The notes under the pieces are model-generated. The model saw only the letters and a list, made by a program, of their open reading frames with translations. It was not told the DNA's origin and ran no database searches. From Maribacter spongiicola (GTDB lineage Bacteria > Bacteroidota > Bacteroidia > Flavobacteriales > Flavobacteriaceae), in assembly GCF_004364165.1 (NCBI RefSeq), contig NZ_SOAY01000012.1:186001-250000 (forward strand): 64,000 bases of DNA, in the 5' to 3' direction. This document shows, piece after piece, positions 36,235-46,384 of this stretch. The first letter of the stretch is position 1. The number at the start of each line of letters is the position of its first letter. A program made the translations under genes and the position numbers.

Positions 36235-36594
36235 ATGAGTACATTTTCAATTTTCCTGATACTTATCATTGTCGTTTGCTTATTATTAGTATTGGTGATC
36301 ATGGTACAAAATCCAAAAGGTGGCGGACTTTCTTCTTCTTTTGGTGGAGGAGGTAACCAAGTTGTTGGTGGAGTTAAAAAAACAGGTGACTTTTTAGATA
36401 AAAGCACATGGACACTAGCAGGTTTGTTAATAGTTTTAATCTTAGCATCTAACATTGCCCTTAAAGGTAACTATGGTGATGCAGATTCTAAATTATTACA
36501 AGGTGATGACATAGAAACTGTGGTTCCAGAAACCTTACCAGAGGCTGTAACACCACCAGTAACTAATGATGCTGCACCTTCAGACAGCTTATAA
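36235..36594 (+). CDS. secG: Preprotein translocase subunit SecG
   Basis: A small subunit of the SecYEG channel. The 119-residue protein has two transmembrane helices (~3-22 and ~60-78). They are joined by the family loop QNPKGGGLSSSFGGGGNQVVGGVKKTGDFLDKSTW, written here in shortened sense; the key residues are NPKGGGL and the F-G-rich turn. An extra acidic/Pro tail after helix 2 is common in flavobacteria. It is the last gene of the miaB-to-secG run and is followed by a strong terminator. Confidence 0.95.
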   Translation: MSTFSIFLILIIVVCLLLVLVIMVQNPKGGGLSSSFGGGGNQVVGGVKKTGDFLDKSTWTLAGLLIVLILASNIALKGNYGDADSKLLQGDDIETVVPETLPEAVTPPVTNDAAPSDSL

Positions 36595-36614
36595 AATTAT
36601 TACTACATTATATT

Positions 36615-36649
36615 AAAAATGCCAGCTTGTCATAAGCTGGCATTTTTTG
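36615..36649 (+). terminator. Terminator after secG
   Basis: A perfect 14-bp stem (36615-36628 with 36634-36647), 5-nt loop GTCAT and T tract. It separates the miaB-secG operon from groES-groEL. Confidence 0.9.
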
Positions 36650-36656
36650 TTTACAA

Positions 36657-36688
36657 TTTGTCAGGAAATAGGCAATGGCATAATTTCT
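36657..36688 (+). promoter_or_regulatory. Candidate groES-groEL promoter
   Basis: TTTG at 36657-36660, then 20 nt, then TAATTTCT at 36681-36688. The spacing and TAnnTT part fit the Bacteroidota consensus, but the last two -7 bases differ. No CIRCE-type inverted repeat is seen near groES. Confidence 0.45.
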
Positions 36689-36736
36689 GCCTTTATAGTA
36701 TCACGAAACTAAAAATCAATTTAAAAATTAATAATT

Positions 36737-37015
36737 ATGGCTAAAGTTAATATCAAACCATTGGCAGACCGAGTTCTTATCGAGCCAATGGCAGCTGAAA
36801 CTAAGACTGCGTCTGGACTTTATATTCCTGATACTGCAAAAGAGAAACCACAGAAAGGTAAGGTTGTAGCCGTGGGTCCTGGAACAAAAGATGACAGTGT
36901 TACCGTTAAAGTTGGTGATACCGTTCTTTACGGAAAATACGCCGGAACCGAATTGAAGTTAGAAGGCACAGATTACTTGATGATGAGAGAGAGTGATATT
37001 CTTGCTATTATCTAA
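36737..37015 (+). CDS. groES: Co-chaperonin GroES
   Basis: A 92-residue cytosolic lid of the GroEL chamber. It shows the family motifs [12 protein letters not shown], the mobile-loop segment [29 protein letters not shown] and YGKYAGTEL. It is immediately upstream of groEL (114-bp gap) with a terminator in front, so the two form a bicistronic operon. The length is typical. Confidence 0.98.
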   Translation: MAKVNIKPLADRVLIEPMAAETKTASGLYIPDTAKEKPQKGKVVAVGPGTKDDSVTVKVGDTVLYGKYAGTELKLEGTDYLMMRESDILAII

Positions 37016-37102
37016 ATAGCAAATGGCTTATGGTTTTTAGCCGTTAGCCTTTAAATTTTCATTTAAAAATTAATAATATCCTTGACTTTATGCCCTGTGT
37101 AA

Positions 37103-38761
<1,659 letters not shown>

Positions 38762-38796
38762 AAGCCCCCTACATCCCCAAAGGGGACTTTAAAATT

Positions 38797-38830
38797 AAAA
38801 CCGCTCTTGAAATTTCAAGAGCGGTTTTTT
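38797..38830 (+). terminator. Terminator after groEL
   Basis: A perfect palindrome, 16 + 16 bp (38797-38828), with ACCGCTCTTGAAA arms followed by a T run, lies 35 bp after the groEL stop. Confidence 0.9.
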
Positions 38831-38850
38831 TTGTGGCAAATATGAGTAAC

Positions 38851-38887
38851 AAAAAAACCACCTTCTTTATTTACAGAAGGTGGTTTT
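38851..38887 (-). terminator. Terminator of the Lys/Ala/Pro microprotein gene
   Basis: A perfect 13-bp stem (38854-38866 with 38875-38887) with an 8-nt loop. Read on the minus strand it is followed by seven T residues and lies 40 bp after the microprotein stop codon. groEL already has its own terminator upstream, so this one best serves the minus-strand transcript. Confidence 0.7.
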
Positions 38888-38927
38888 ATCGTCCAAACGG
38901 TATCGCCTTCTAAAGGCAATAACTTGA

Positions 38928-39026
38928 CTACTTCTTCTTAGGAGCAGCTTTTGGAGCAGCCTTTTTTCCAGCTTTTGCCGGAGAAGGTTTTGCAGCTGGT
39001 TTCCCTGCTGATTTTGCTTGTGCCAT
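38928..39026 (-). CDS. 32-residue Lys/Ala/Pro-rich microprotein
   Basis: The ORF begins MAQAKSAGKP and ends in KKK. It has 11 Ala, 10 Lys, 5 Pro, 2 Gly, 2 Ser and no acidic residue, a composition like histone H1 tails and the AlgP/Hc2-like repeats of bacterial DNA-binding proteins. No signal peptide or hydrophobic segment is present. The evidence that it is real: low-complexity composition kept strictly in one frame, an ATG start and TAG stop, and a dedicated 13-bp terminator 40 bp downstream. A weak -7 candidate (TAGATTTA, 39051-39044) and a palindrome at 39078-39090 lie upstream. Nucleic-acid or ribosome binding is a reasonable guess. It is too short for routine gene callers. Confidence 0.65.
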   Translation of the reverse strand: MAQAKSAGKPAAKPSPAKAGKKAAPKAAPKKK

Positions 39027-39077
39027 TGTTATCGAATTTAAGATAAATCTACAGCTAATGTATTTCAGATTTTGATT

Positions 39078-39090
39078 CGTGATAATCACG
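39078..39090. promoter_or_regulatory. 13-bp perfect palindrome
   Basis: CGTGATAATCACG has 6-bp arms around a single central base. It lies ~52 bp upstream of the microprotein ATG and ~70 bp beyond the end of the copper module. The position suits an operator for the microprotein gene. No bound regulator is suggested by the sequence. Confidence 0.35.
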
Positions 39091-39160
39091 TTGGCAAAAA
39101 ATTAACTAAAACTTTTTATCCGATTTTCAACTCAAAATTACACCCAAATAAAAGCAATTA

Positions 39161-39529
39161 TTACTGCTTATTTTCATGATGTTTTCCATCATCAGAATTA
39201 TCTTCTCTATACAAACAACATGGGTGAACGCTATTATACGCTTCATCTGTTGCTTTTAATTCTTTAGTATCATGACCTACCGCAACTATTGCTGTTTTAA
39301 TTTTCATGGCATCGGTTTTACGCTCATCCATAATTACTGCTAATTGATGTGTTGGTATATCCCAATTGGCATACTTAACACCTTTTACATTTAGTGCCGC
39401 TTCTTCTATACGCTCTTTACACATGGCACACCTACCATTAACGTCAAAAGTCATTTTCTTGTTCTTGTCTTGCGCATAAGTTACTACCGCAATTAGCATC
39501 ATTGCTATTGATAAAATCGTTGCTTTCAT
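39161..39529 (-). CDS. Periplasmic heavy-metal-associated (HMA) protein
   Basis: A 122-residue exported metal chaperone-like protein with signal peptide ~1-20 (ending VTYAQ). An HMA fold follows with the metal site CAMC (C34/C37) after V-N-G-R. A His/Cys tail, HPCCLY (H102, C104, C105), and a His-rich end come last. The CxxC site of HMA domains binds Cu(I) or similar soft metals. It is the last gene of the copper module, 20 nt after the TonB-dependent receptor gene, and probably passes metal to or from the receptor or ATPase. Direction of transfer unknown. Confidence 0.88.
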   Translation of the reverse strand: MKATILSIAMMLIAVVTYAQDKNKKMTFDVNGRCAMCKERIEEAALNVKGVKYANWDIPTHQLAVIMDERKTDAMKIKTAIVAVGHDTKELKATDEAYNSVHPCCLYREDNSDDGKHHENKQ

Positions 39530-39549
39530 AGTTTTATATTAATCGTTAG

Positions 39550-41814
39550 TTACTGAATTTTAAATCTGAATCCGCCATAGAACATTCTTCCCATAATTGG
39601 CGCATATACTATGGTTGTATCAAAATTGGGACCAAAAGGGTCGTTTGCCCCTAATACCGGATTATTTTGTTGTTCTCCCGTTAAATTCTCTCCACCTATA
39701 TATAGCTCTATAGTATCAGAAAACACCTTGGTTATTTGAGCGTTCATCAAATTATAGGGTGATGAATATTCGCCTAATTGATACGCCGGATCATTAATAC
39801 TGGTATCGGGCAATCTCATTTTACCTAGAGCATGCAAGGTATAATCAAACTTCCATTGTGATCCGTTTTCTTTAGCTTCGGTTTCATACCCTAAGTTAAC
39901 AAAAAATCGATCTTGAGCCAGTAGCGGTTTTTGTAAATCGCCGCTTTTATAATCTGTAGATACATCATAAAACTTATAAGATGTTCTAAAATTTAATCGT
40001 GTTAAAAGTTCGTAGTTAACCTCAACTTGAAAACTTTTGGCACTACTACTTCCATCTAAATTATAAAATGAAACCTCTTGTGGATTTTCCCAATCTACTA
40101 CAATTTGATTTTCAAAATCGGTGATGTAATAATCCAACGAAATATCCCCTTTTTTATTTAAAAAATTGAATCCTTGTAAAAAGCTTACTCCGTAATTCCA
40201 AGCATCTTCTGGATCTAAACCATATACTTTACCACCTGCATCATCAATGTTAATTTGCCTTGCAGATGCAAACAATTGTTGATTTTCGGCAAAAATATTT
40301 GCAGCTCTTTTACCTCTACCAAACGAACCTCTTAGACTCCCTTTTTCCCATGGGGTATATCTAATATGAAAACGAGGCGTCACAAAAGTCCCCAATCTAT
40401 TATGATTATCTACTCGCAAACCAGCTGTAAGACTCACCCTTTCTAAATTCTCATAACTATATTCAAAAAATGCCCCTACAGATGTATCGTCTCTAGAGTA
40501 ATCTGTTGCCGTAACCATTTCATCATAACCATCATAAGCAAAGGTAATTCCGGTTTTAAACTTATTTCTGGTATCGCCGATTATAGAATTGAAAAGTAAA
40601 TTACTATACAAACTTTCATGATTGATATCATAAGTTCTAAATCCGAAATATGAATCTTGCTTATGTAAACTGTACGATGTTTGAAAACCTAAACTCTGAA
40701 AGGGCAATTCTGGAAAAACATAACCCAATTTTAATGAAGTATCGAACCTACGTGTGTTTATTTCACTTCCCCACACTTCGGCTCCGCTCAGTGACCTATT
40801 ACTACCATCTACTCTATCTGTATCCGGATTAAAATCTACTTGCCCTACTTGTTTTTCATCATTTAGAAAACGAACATTAAAAAAACTGACCCAACCCTTT
40901 TCTGCATCTTGATACTGCCAACGGTTCATTACATTTATTTGATTCGCCAAAGGCGCATCTAAAAATCCGTCTTCATTATTATCTTCTTTTTGCGTCCTCT
41001 TGTTTCCATGAATATATAACCCTGTACTCCACTTATCGGTCAACTTTCTATTAAAATGTGTATTCAGCTCATAACGCCCGTTTTGGTTTGCATATCCATT
41101 TATAAAAACAGCATTATCAGTTAATGGTTTTACTAGTTCTGTGTTTATTTGTCCGGATATACTTTCATAACCGTTAACCACACTACCCGCACCTTTTGTA
41201 ATTTGAATACTCTCAATCCAAGTACCAGGTGTAAACGTTAATCCGTATGCTTGTGATGCTCCACGAACCATAGGAATATTCTCTTGGGTGATTAATAAAT
41301 ACGGACTCGTTAAGCCCAACATCTGTATTTGCTTGGTACCGGTTAATCCGTCAGAAAGATTCACGTCAATAGCCGGATTAGTTTCAAAGCTCTCTGCCAA
41401 ATTACAGCATGCTGCCTTCAATAATTCTGCACTATTTACTGTGATGACATTCTGCGGACTGAAATACGTTTTTTGAATAGCATCTCGCTCTTGCTGCACT
41501 ACAACCTCATCTAATTCATTCGATGGTTTTAAACTAACACGAATTGACTTCGGTTCATTTACAGTTAATGTATCCGTTTCAAAACCGACATAACTAATTA
41601 TCAATTTATTAAATTCCTTTTTATACGGAATTGAAAATTTACCATCAAAATCTGTCACCACTCCCGTTTGGGAATCTTGCCAATAGACATTTGCACCCGA
41701 AAGTGTCAATGCATTAGACCCTTCAGAATCTAATACCACACCCTCCACCTTTTCTTGAGAGAAAGCAAACCACGGCAACATGGCTATTATTGTTAGTATT
41801 ATATATTTATTCAT
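39550..41814 (-). CDS. TonB-dependent receptor of the copper module
   Basis: A 754-residue outer-membrane barrel receptor. It has a signal peptide ~1-19 (FAFSQ), a CarboxypepD_reg-like domain (~22-97), a plug (~115-235) and a 22-strand barrel with aromatic C-terminus (MFYGGFRFKIQ). The plug contains the motif LLKAACCNLAESFETNP with adjacent C136/C137, which is unusual and could bind Cu(I). It lies 20-21 nt from both the HMA-protein and P-type ATPase genes, so all three are co-transcribed. The usual role of such receptors is energised uptake across the outer membrane. Copper as ligand is inferred from context. Confidence 0.9.
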   Translation of the reverse strand: MNKYIILTIIAMLPWFAFSQEKVEGVVLDSEGSNALTLSGANVYWQDSQTGVVTDFDGKFSIPYKKEFNKLIISYVGFETDTLTVNEPKSIRVSLKPSNELDEVVVQQERDAIQKTYFSPQNVITVNSAELLKAACCNLAESFETNPAIDVNLSDGLTGTKQIQMLGLTSPYLLITQENIPMVRGASQAYGLTFTPGTWIESIQITKGAGSVVNGYESISGQINTELVKPLTDNAVFINGYANQNGRYELNTHFNRKLTDKWSTGLYIHGNKRTQKEDNNEDGFLDAPLANQINVMNRWQYQDAEKGWVSFFNVRFLNDEKQVGQVDFNPDTDRVDGSNRSLSGAEVWGSEINTRRFDTSLKLGYVFPELPFQSLGFQTSYSLHKQDSYFGFRTYDINHESLYSNLLFNSIIGDTRNKFKTGITFAYDGYDEMVTATDYSRDDTSVGAFFEYSYENLERVSLTAGLRVDNHNRLGTFVTPRFHIRYTPWEKGSLRGSFGRGKRAANIFAENQQLFASARQINIDDAGGKVYGLDPEDAWNYGVSFLQGFNFLNKKGDISLDYYITDFENQIVVDWENPQEVSFYNLDGSSSAKSFQVEVNYELLTRLNFRTSYKFYDVSTDYKSGDLQKPLLAQDRFFVNLGYETEAKENGSQWKFDYTLHALGKMRLPDTSINDPAYQLGEYSSPYNLMNAQITKVFSDTIELYIGGENLTGEQQNNPVLGANDPFGPNFDTTIVYAPIMGRMFYGGFRFKIQ

Positions 41815-41835
41815 TAAAATTTTTATTCAATATGA

Positions 41836-44328
41836 TTAATCAATTCTTGCTGCTCTTAATCGCAATGCATTTGCTATAACTGAAACAGAACTAAAACTCA
41901 TAGCCAAAGCGGCGATCATAGGCGAAAGTAACAACCCGAAAAATGGATACAAAACTCCCGCAGCTATAGGAATACCGACAGTATTATAAATAAGTGCAAA
42001 AAATAAATTCTGCTTGATATTCTTCATCACTGCTTTACTGAGATTATGCGCTTTTACAATACCATGTAAATCACCTTTAACCAATGTAATAGTAGCACTT
42101 TCAATAGCTACATCTGTACCTGTACCCATAGCAATACCTACATCACTTTTTGCCAATGCAGGCGCGTCATTAATACCATCGCCGGCAACAGCCACTTTTT
42201 TACCTTCGGACTGCAAATGTTCAACAACAGCCAACTTATCTTGAGGAAGCATCCCCGCTTTAAAATCTGCTAAATTCAATTGTTCGGCTACAGCCTTTGC
42301 CGTATCATAATTATCACCTGTTAACATGATTACCGAGATACCAGATTTTTGAAGCGCTTCAATTGCCTTTTTACTAGTCTCTTTAATTTGATCACCAATA
42401 GCCACAAAGCCGACAGCATTACCTTCGATTGCTACATAAGAAACCGTTTTACCTTGCTTTTGATGCGCAGCAACAACTACTTGTAAATTTTCAGGAATAA
42501 GCACTTTAGCTTTACCCATCATTTTATCATTTCCTAAAACAACAGATTCTCCATTAATTTTACTAGAAACCCCCATACCTGTGATAGAATTGAAATCATC
42601 AACTTTTAAGATATCTACATTTTTAGATTTCCCATAATTAACAATGGCATCTGCCAATGGGTGCTCACTTAGCTGATTTAATGAAACGATATACTGCAAC
42701 ACTTTTTCATTGTCAATTTCTGCAATGTTTCCAACTTTTTCTACCGATGGCTTCCCTTCGGTTATAGTTCCTGTTTTATCTATAATCAGCGTATCAATTT
42801 TATCCATACGCTCAAGTGCTTCGGCATTTTTAATCAACACACCAGATTGCGCACCTTTACCCACACCTACCATTACTGACATCGGTGTCGCCAAACCTAA
42901 TGCACAAGGGCAAGCAATAATCAATACCGCAATGGCATTCACCAACGCAAATACATAAGCAGAATCAGGACCAAATATGACCCAGACTATAAAGGTTACA
43001 ATAGAAATAAAGACAACAGCAGGTACAAAATAACTAGATATTTTATCTGCTAATTTTTGAATTGGCGCCTGGCTACGACTAGCCTTGTTCACCATATCGA
43101 TGATTTGAGATAATAAGGTATCTGCCCCTACTTTCTCAGCGGTCATTACAAAAGAACCCTTACCATTTATAGTACCTGAACTTATTGTATCGCCGACTAC
43201 TTTCTGTACCGGAACAGGTTCACCCGTAATCATAGCTTCATCGACCGTACTCTCCCCTTCATGAATACTACCATCTACAGGTATTTTATCGCCTGGTTTT
43301 ACGCGAAGTAAATCTCCTTTTGAGATCTGATCAATAGCGATACTCACTTCTTTACCGTCTACAATTTTAATAGCTTTATTAGGCGCTAATTTCAGTAGTT
43401 CTTTTACCGCAGAATTCGTTTTACTATGTGCACGAGCTTCTAATAACTGTCCAAATAAAACTAAAGTCAAAATCACTGTAGCAGCTTCGAAATAAACATG
43501 AACCGTACCTTGATCTGTTCTAAATTGCGGCGGAAAAAAATCGGGTACTAAAATAGCAAATACACTAAACAACCATGCCACCCCTGCACCAATACCAATT
43601 AAGGTAAACATGTTTAAATTCCATGTTTTTACCGAACGATAGGCACGTTCAAAAAACATCCATGTTGCATAAAACACCACAGATATCGATAATGCAAATT
43701 GCACCCAATTCCAGTATTTTAGGCTCAAGATATTCTGAAGCGGATTATTAGGTATCATTTCTGACATTGCAATAAGAAAGATTGGCAACGTAAACCCTAC
43801 TGCTATTTTAAACTTATTAAGTAGTTTATTATAACTCTTTTCTTCGGCGGAAATATCTGCTTGTTTCGGAACCAGGTCCATACCACAAATTGGGCAATCC
43901 CCAGGTTCATCGCTAATTACCTCAGGATGCATTGGGCACGTATACTCTTGACCTTTGTTTATCGTAGCACTCGCCTCTTCAACCAAATCCATACCACAAA
44001 CCGGACAATCACCAGGTTCTATATATGTCTTTTCTCCTTCGCAATGCATTGGGCAGTAAAAAACACCATTTCCGTTCTCGACCGCTTTAGGCTTTGTAGC
44101 CTCATGTACCTGAGCATTGAGTTCATGAATAGAGTAATGCCCTCCATCCGCTTCCATAGCTGCCTGCAAAGTTTTTAATGGAATATGATTATCCATCTCT
44201 AGCAAGGCTTCTGCCTTTTCTAGATTAACCACAGCATTCGATACTCCGCTTATTTTAGATAAGGTTTGCTCGACATAACCTCGACAGCCATTGCAGGTCA
44301 TACCATGAATTTGATATGTATGTTTCAT
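41836..44328 (-). CDS. copA: Copper-translocating P1B-type ATPase
   Basis: An 830-residue inner-membrane pump that would export Cu(I) from the cytosol. It has an N-terminal HMA domain with CNGC (C12/C15). Two tandem heavy-metal-binding (YHS-like) domains follow: ~89-117 (YCPMHCEGEKTY, CPVCGMDL) and ~128-155 (YTCPMHPEV, CPICGMDLVP). The P-type core shows TGEPVPV, the transmembrane metal site CPC (ACPCALGLATP), the phosphorylated Asp in DKTGT and GDGINDAPAL. The duplicated His/Cys-rich domain is a modest variation. It lies 21 nt upstream of the TonB receptor gene and 211 bp downstream of the HYC_CC_PP gene. Confidence 0.95.
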   Translation of the reverse strand: MKHTYQIHGMTCNGCRGYVEQTLSKISGVSNAVVNLEKAEALLEMDNHIPLKTLQAAMEADGGHYSIHELNAQVHEATKPKAVENGNGVFYCPMHCEGEKTYIEPGDCPVCGMDLVEEASATINKGQEYTCPMHPEVISDEPGDCPICGMDLVPKQADISAEEKSYNKLLNKFKIAVGFTLPIFLIAMSEMIPNNPLQNILSLKYWNWVQFALSISVVFYATWMFFERAYRSVKTWNLNMFTLIGIGAGVAWLFSVFAILVPDFFPPQFRTDQGTVHVYFEAATVILTLVLFGQLLEARAHSKTNSAVKELLKLAPNKAIKIVDGKEVSIAIDQISKGDLLRVKPGDKIPVDGSIHEGESTVDEAMITGEPVPVQKVVGDTISSGTINGKGSFVMTAEKVGADTLLSQIIDMVNKASRSQAPIQKLADKISSYFVPAVVFISIVTFIVWVIFGPDSAYVFALVNAIAVLIIACPCALGLATPMSVMVGVGKGAQSGVLIKNAEALERMDKIDTLIIDKTGTITEGKPSVEKVGNIAEIDNEKVLQYIVSLNQLSEHPLADAIVNYGKSKNVDILKVDDFNSITGMGVSSKINGESVVLGNDKMMGKAKVLIPENLQVVVAAHQKQGKTVSYVAIEGNAVGFVAIGDQIKETSKKAIEALQKSGISVIMLTGDNYDTAKAVAEQLNLADFKAGMLPQDKLAVVEHLQSEGKKVAVAGDGINDAPALAKSDVGIAMGTGTDVAIESATITLVKGDLHGIVKAHNLSKAVMKNIKQNLFFALIYNTVGIPIAAGVLYPFFGLLLSPMIAALAMSFSSVSVIANALRLRAARID

Positions 44329-44539
44329 AATAAGATTATGATTTATTCCAGTTATTACAAACTGCTCCTACTATTTAAACTAATCGTATGCACTTAACTT
44401 TTTATAATCTATACATAAAACAAAAAACACCTGAACATAAGGTATACTTGCTTTACAGCATGGTAAAAAAAAGGTAATTAGTTAAAAATAGTACTTGATT
44501 ACACTGTATTTGCGAACTAACGCTAATTATCAGTTTAAA

Positions 44540-44953
44540 TCAAATCAAGAAAACTTGGTGTAGAATATTCAAATCTTCTGCCAGTATAGGCGGCGGATAT
44601 GAATCAAAATCGATATTCTCATCTGTAGTTTCTTCAAACAAGCCTAAATAAGAACTTGTAAAGGATATTAAGAATACCTGTTGTAAAAAATTAAAATTAG
44701 AAAAATCATGCGTCAAGTCGTCTTGACCTTGCATGGTAAAGGCTTCATCATCGCAACAATGCTTTTTTATCATAGCAGTATCATCTAGCAAAGCTAACCC
44801 TGCCTCCATACCACAATCATTTGCATGTTCGAACAGTGCAACATCCATAACTCGCCCCATGCACAAATGCTTCTCTACCGTCCAAGAAATAGTGGACAGT
44901 AACAATAGCATAGCCATTGAAACAGAAAACAGTTTATGAAGCAAATTTTTCAT
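44540..44953 (-). CDS. HYC_CC_PP-family small exported protein
   Basis: A 137-residue protein with a signal peptide or anchor (~1-24) and the HYC_CC_PP pattern: HLC (C31), a single Cys at C47 (NDCGME), a Cys pair KKHCCDD (C66/C67), and SYPPPIL near the C-terminus. Members are repeatedly found beside Bacteroidota copper TonB receptors and HMA proteins, and probably bind metal in the envelope; the function is not established. It heads the copper module. A TAACTTTG -7 element ends 4 nt before its ATG, so the mRNA may be leaderless. Confidence 0.85.
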   Translation of the reverse strand: MKNLLHKLFSVSMAMLLLLSTISWTVEKHLCMGRVMDVALFEHANDCGMEAGLALLDDTAMIKKHCCDDEAFTMQGQDDLTHDFSNFNFLQQVFLISFTSSYLGLFEETTDENIDFDSYPPPILAEDLNILHQVFLI

Positions 44954-44957
44954 TAAG

Positions 44958-44965
44958 CAAAGTTA
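44958..44965 (-). promoter_or_regulatory. -7 element of the copper module
   Basis: Minus-strand TAACTTTG matches TAnnTTTG and ends 4 nt before the HYC_CC_PP ATG (44953). No TTG is present at -33, which would fit a promoter that needs an activator. Confidence 0.5.
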
Positions 44966-45165
44966 CTGAATAAAGAATTCTTAAAATTTTATAGTACAAT
45001 TCTTTAACGAAATTTTGACGAAGTAAGTATTTAATCAATCAAATTCGGCAAATAAACCTGATTAAAAGTATACGATTACCTCTATTTTATAGTTTATAGA
45101 GTTGAATACCTTAATATAAAAACAATCATTAACAACTTTAACACTAACTATTTAAATTAAAAATC

Positions 45166-46263
45166 ATGACAAAACATTTAAAATATACATTTTTAATCTG
45201 TACAATTGCACTTTTTATAGGCAGTTGTAGTTCTGACGACGGTTCAGTTTTTGACACTCCCATCCCCGACAATACAGGTGGTGACGATGGCGATGAAACG
45301 GAAGAGCCAGAAGTGGCAACCATAGTTTTTGACGAAGCTGTTCCTTCTTCAAATATTACTACAGCTTCTGCAAGCGGTGAAGCAGGTACAAGTGTAACCG
45401 GTAGGGTAATTTTCACCTCAGACGCAACTACACAACGTAGAATGTACATTACTCAAAATTATTTAGGACAAGGAGAAATGCCTTTTAGTTCTTTTGATTT
45501 GGTAAGTGATGATTTAGACAAGGCTTTAAAAGCAGATGGATCTATTGATTTAGACGGAGCTACAAAAAAGGAAATAGACTTTTCTTTTCCACTTCCTGTT
45601 CCAGATATCGATAACGGAGAAATTGTTTATACTTTCTGGACTACAACAGGTAAAGGAGATTTTAGAGATGTCACAAAAAGATTAGCTCTTGGAGCAGGTC
45701 AGATTACAGTAACCGTTGGTACAGGTGCCAACCCAGCAGCAGCGGTAAGAGAATTTACCAATGTAAAATTATTTGCTCCGGCACAAGATGGAACAACAGA
45801 ATCTTTCTTTTCTCTTTTGAACGAAACCGTTTATAGAATTAATGTAGGACCTGAATTTAGAGCATTCTGGGATTTTGGATATTACTACGGTGCTTCTGGA
45901 GATTCAGCCAATGACAATGCTTCTTTTGCTTCTACAGAACAATATGATGCTTCTTTTGGGTTTGCCGTTGAAGGATTGGAGCCTGGTGCAGACGAAGAGA
46001 ATGCTGCAACAGAAACCTTGAACCAAATGTTTTTTTCAACTTCTACCACTATAGACGTTGCGGCATTTGATGCTATTACCTTGAACGGTGAATTAAATTT
46101 TATTGCTAGCTCAAGTTCTCAAAAAATCACCAACCTAGGTGTAGGCGATGTAATTGAGTTTGTAGACAACTACGGTAAAAAAGGCTTAATTAAAATTACC
46201 GCCATTGAAGCAGGTTTTAACAATAACGATTTTATTGAGTTCGATGTTAAAATTCAACCATAA
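45166..46263 (+). CDS. Asp-rich lipoprotein of unknown function
   Basis: A 365-residue envelope lipoprotein with lipobox Cys21 (FIGSCSSDDG). An Asp/Glu/Gly/Thr-rich linker (~24-45) follows. The remainder is a beta-rich domain with no named family that I recognise; it has regular stretches such as TASASGEAGTSVTGRVIF, IVYTFWTTTGKGDF and IEFVDNYGKKGLIKITAIE. It is divergent from the copper module with 212 bp between starts and has its own terminator. Surface exposure is possible. I see no reason in the sequence to link it to copper. Confidence 0.8.
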   Translation: MTKHLKYTFLICTIALFIGSCSSDDGSVFDTPIPDNTGGDDGDETEEPEVATIVFDEAVPSSNITTASASGEAGTSVTGRVIFTSDATTQRRMYITQNYLGQGEMPFSSFDLVSDDLDKALKADGSIDLDGATKKEIDFSFPLPVPDIDNGEIVYTFWTTTGKGDFRDVTKRLALGAGQITVTVGTGANPAAAVREFTNVKLFAPAQDGTTESFFSLLNETVYRINVGPEFRAFWDFGYYYGASGDSANDNASFASTEQYDASFGFAVEGLEPGADEENAATETLNQMFFSTSTTIDVAAFDAITLNGELNFIASSSSQKITNLGVGDVIEFVDNYGKKGLIKITAIEAGFNNNDFIEFDVKIQP

Positions 46264-46287
46264 GTTTTACAAATAAATTTTAGTTTT

Positions 46288-46320
46288 AAAGGAGGATGTT
46301 TTTTGAAACATCCTCTTTTT
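46288..46320 (+). terminator. Terminator of the Asp-rich lipoprotein gene
   Basis: A stem of GAGGATGTTT with AAACATCCTC (46292-46301 and 46306-46315), extended by weaker pairs, with a TTTG loop and a T tract, lies 29 bp after the stop codon. Confidence 0.85.
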
Positions 46321-46363
46321 TATTTTTTATGTTATCATTACATTACACCATATGAACAATTCT

Positions 46364-46371
46364 TACTTTTG
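46364..46371 (+). promoter_or_regulatory. -7 element of the GAF-protein gene
   Basis: TACTTTTG matches TAnnTTTG exactly. It places transcription start ~46378 and so excludes the upstream ATG at 46352. The leader would be ~7 nt. Confidence 0.6.
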
Positions 46372-46384
46372 TAAAAAAAAAGAT

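Larger units (their letters stand above)
38762..39160. other. Region between groEL and the copper module (399 bp)
   Basis: It holds the groEL terminator (38797-38830), a second hairpin (38854-38887), a 32-codon minus-strand ORF (38928-39026) and a 13-bp palindrome (39078-39090). The rest is AT-rich with no further feature seen. Confidence 0.7.

Noticed and set aside
36660-36736. CIRCE/HrcA-type operator before groES
   Set aside because: No 9-bp inverted repeat of the TTAGCACTC type is present between the terminator and the groES start.
46352-46384. Eleven extra codons at the start of the GAF-protein gene
   Set aside because: A TACTTTTG -7 element lies inside this segment, so it would not be on the transcript; the translated residues (Cys/Lys-rich) do not fit the GAF family.
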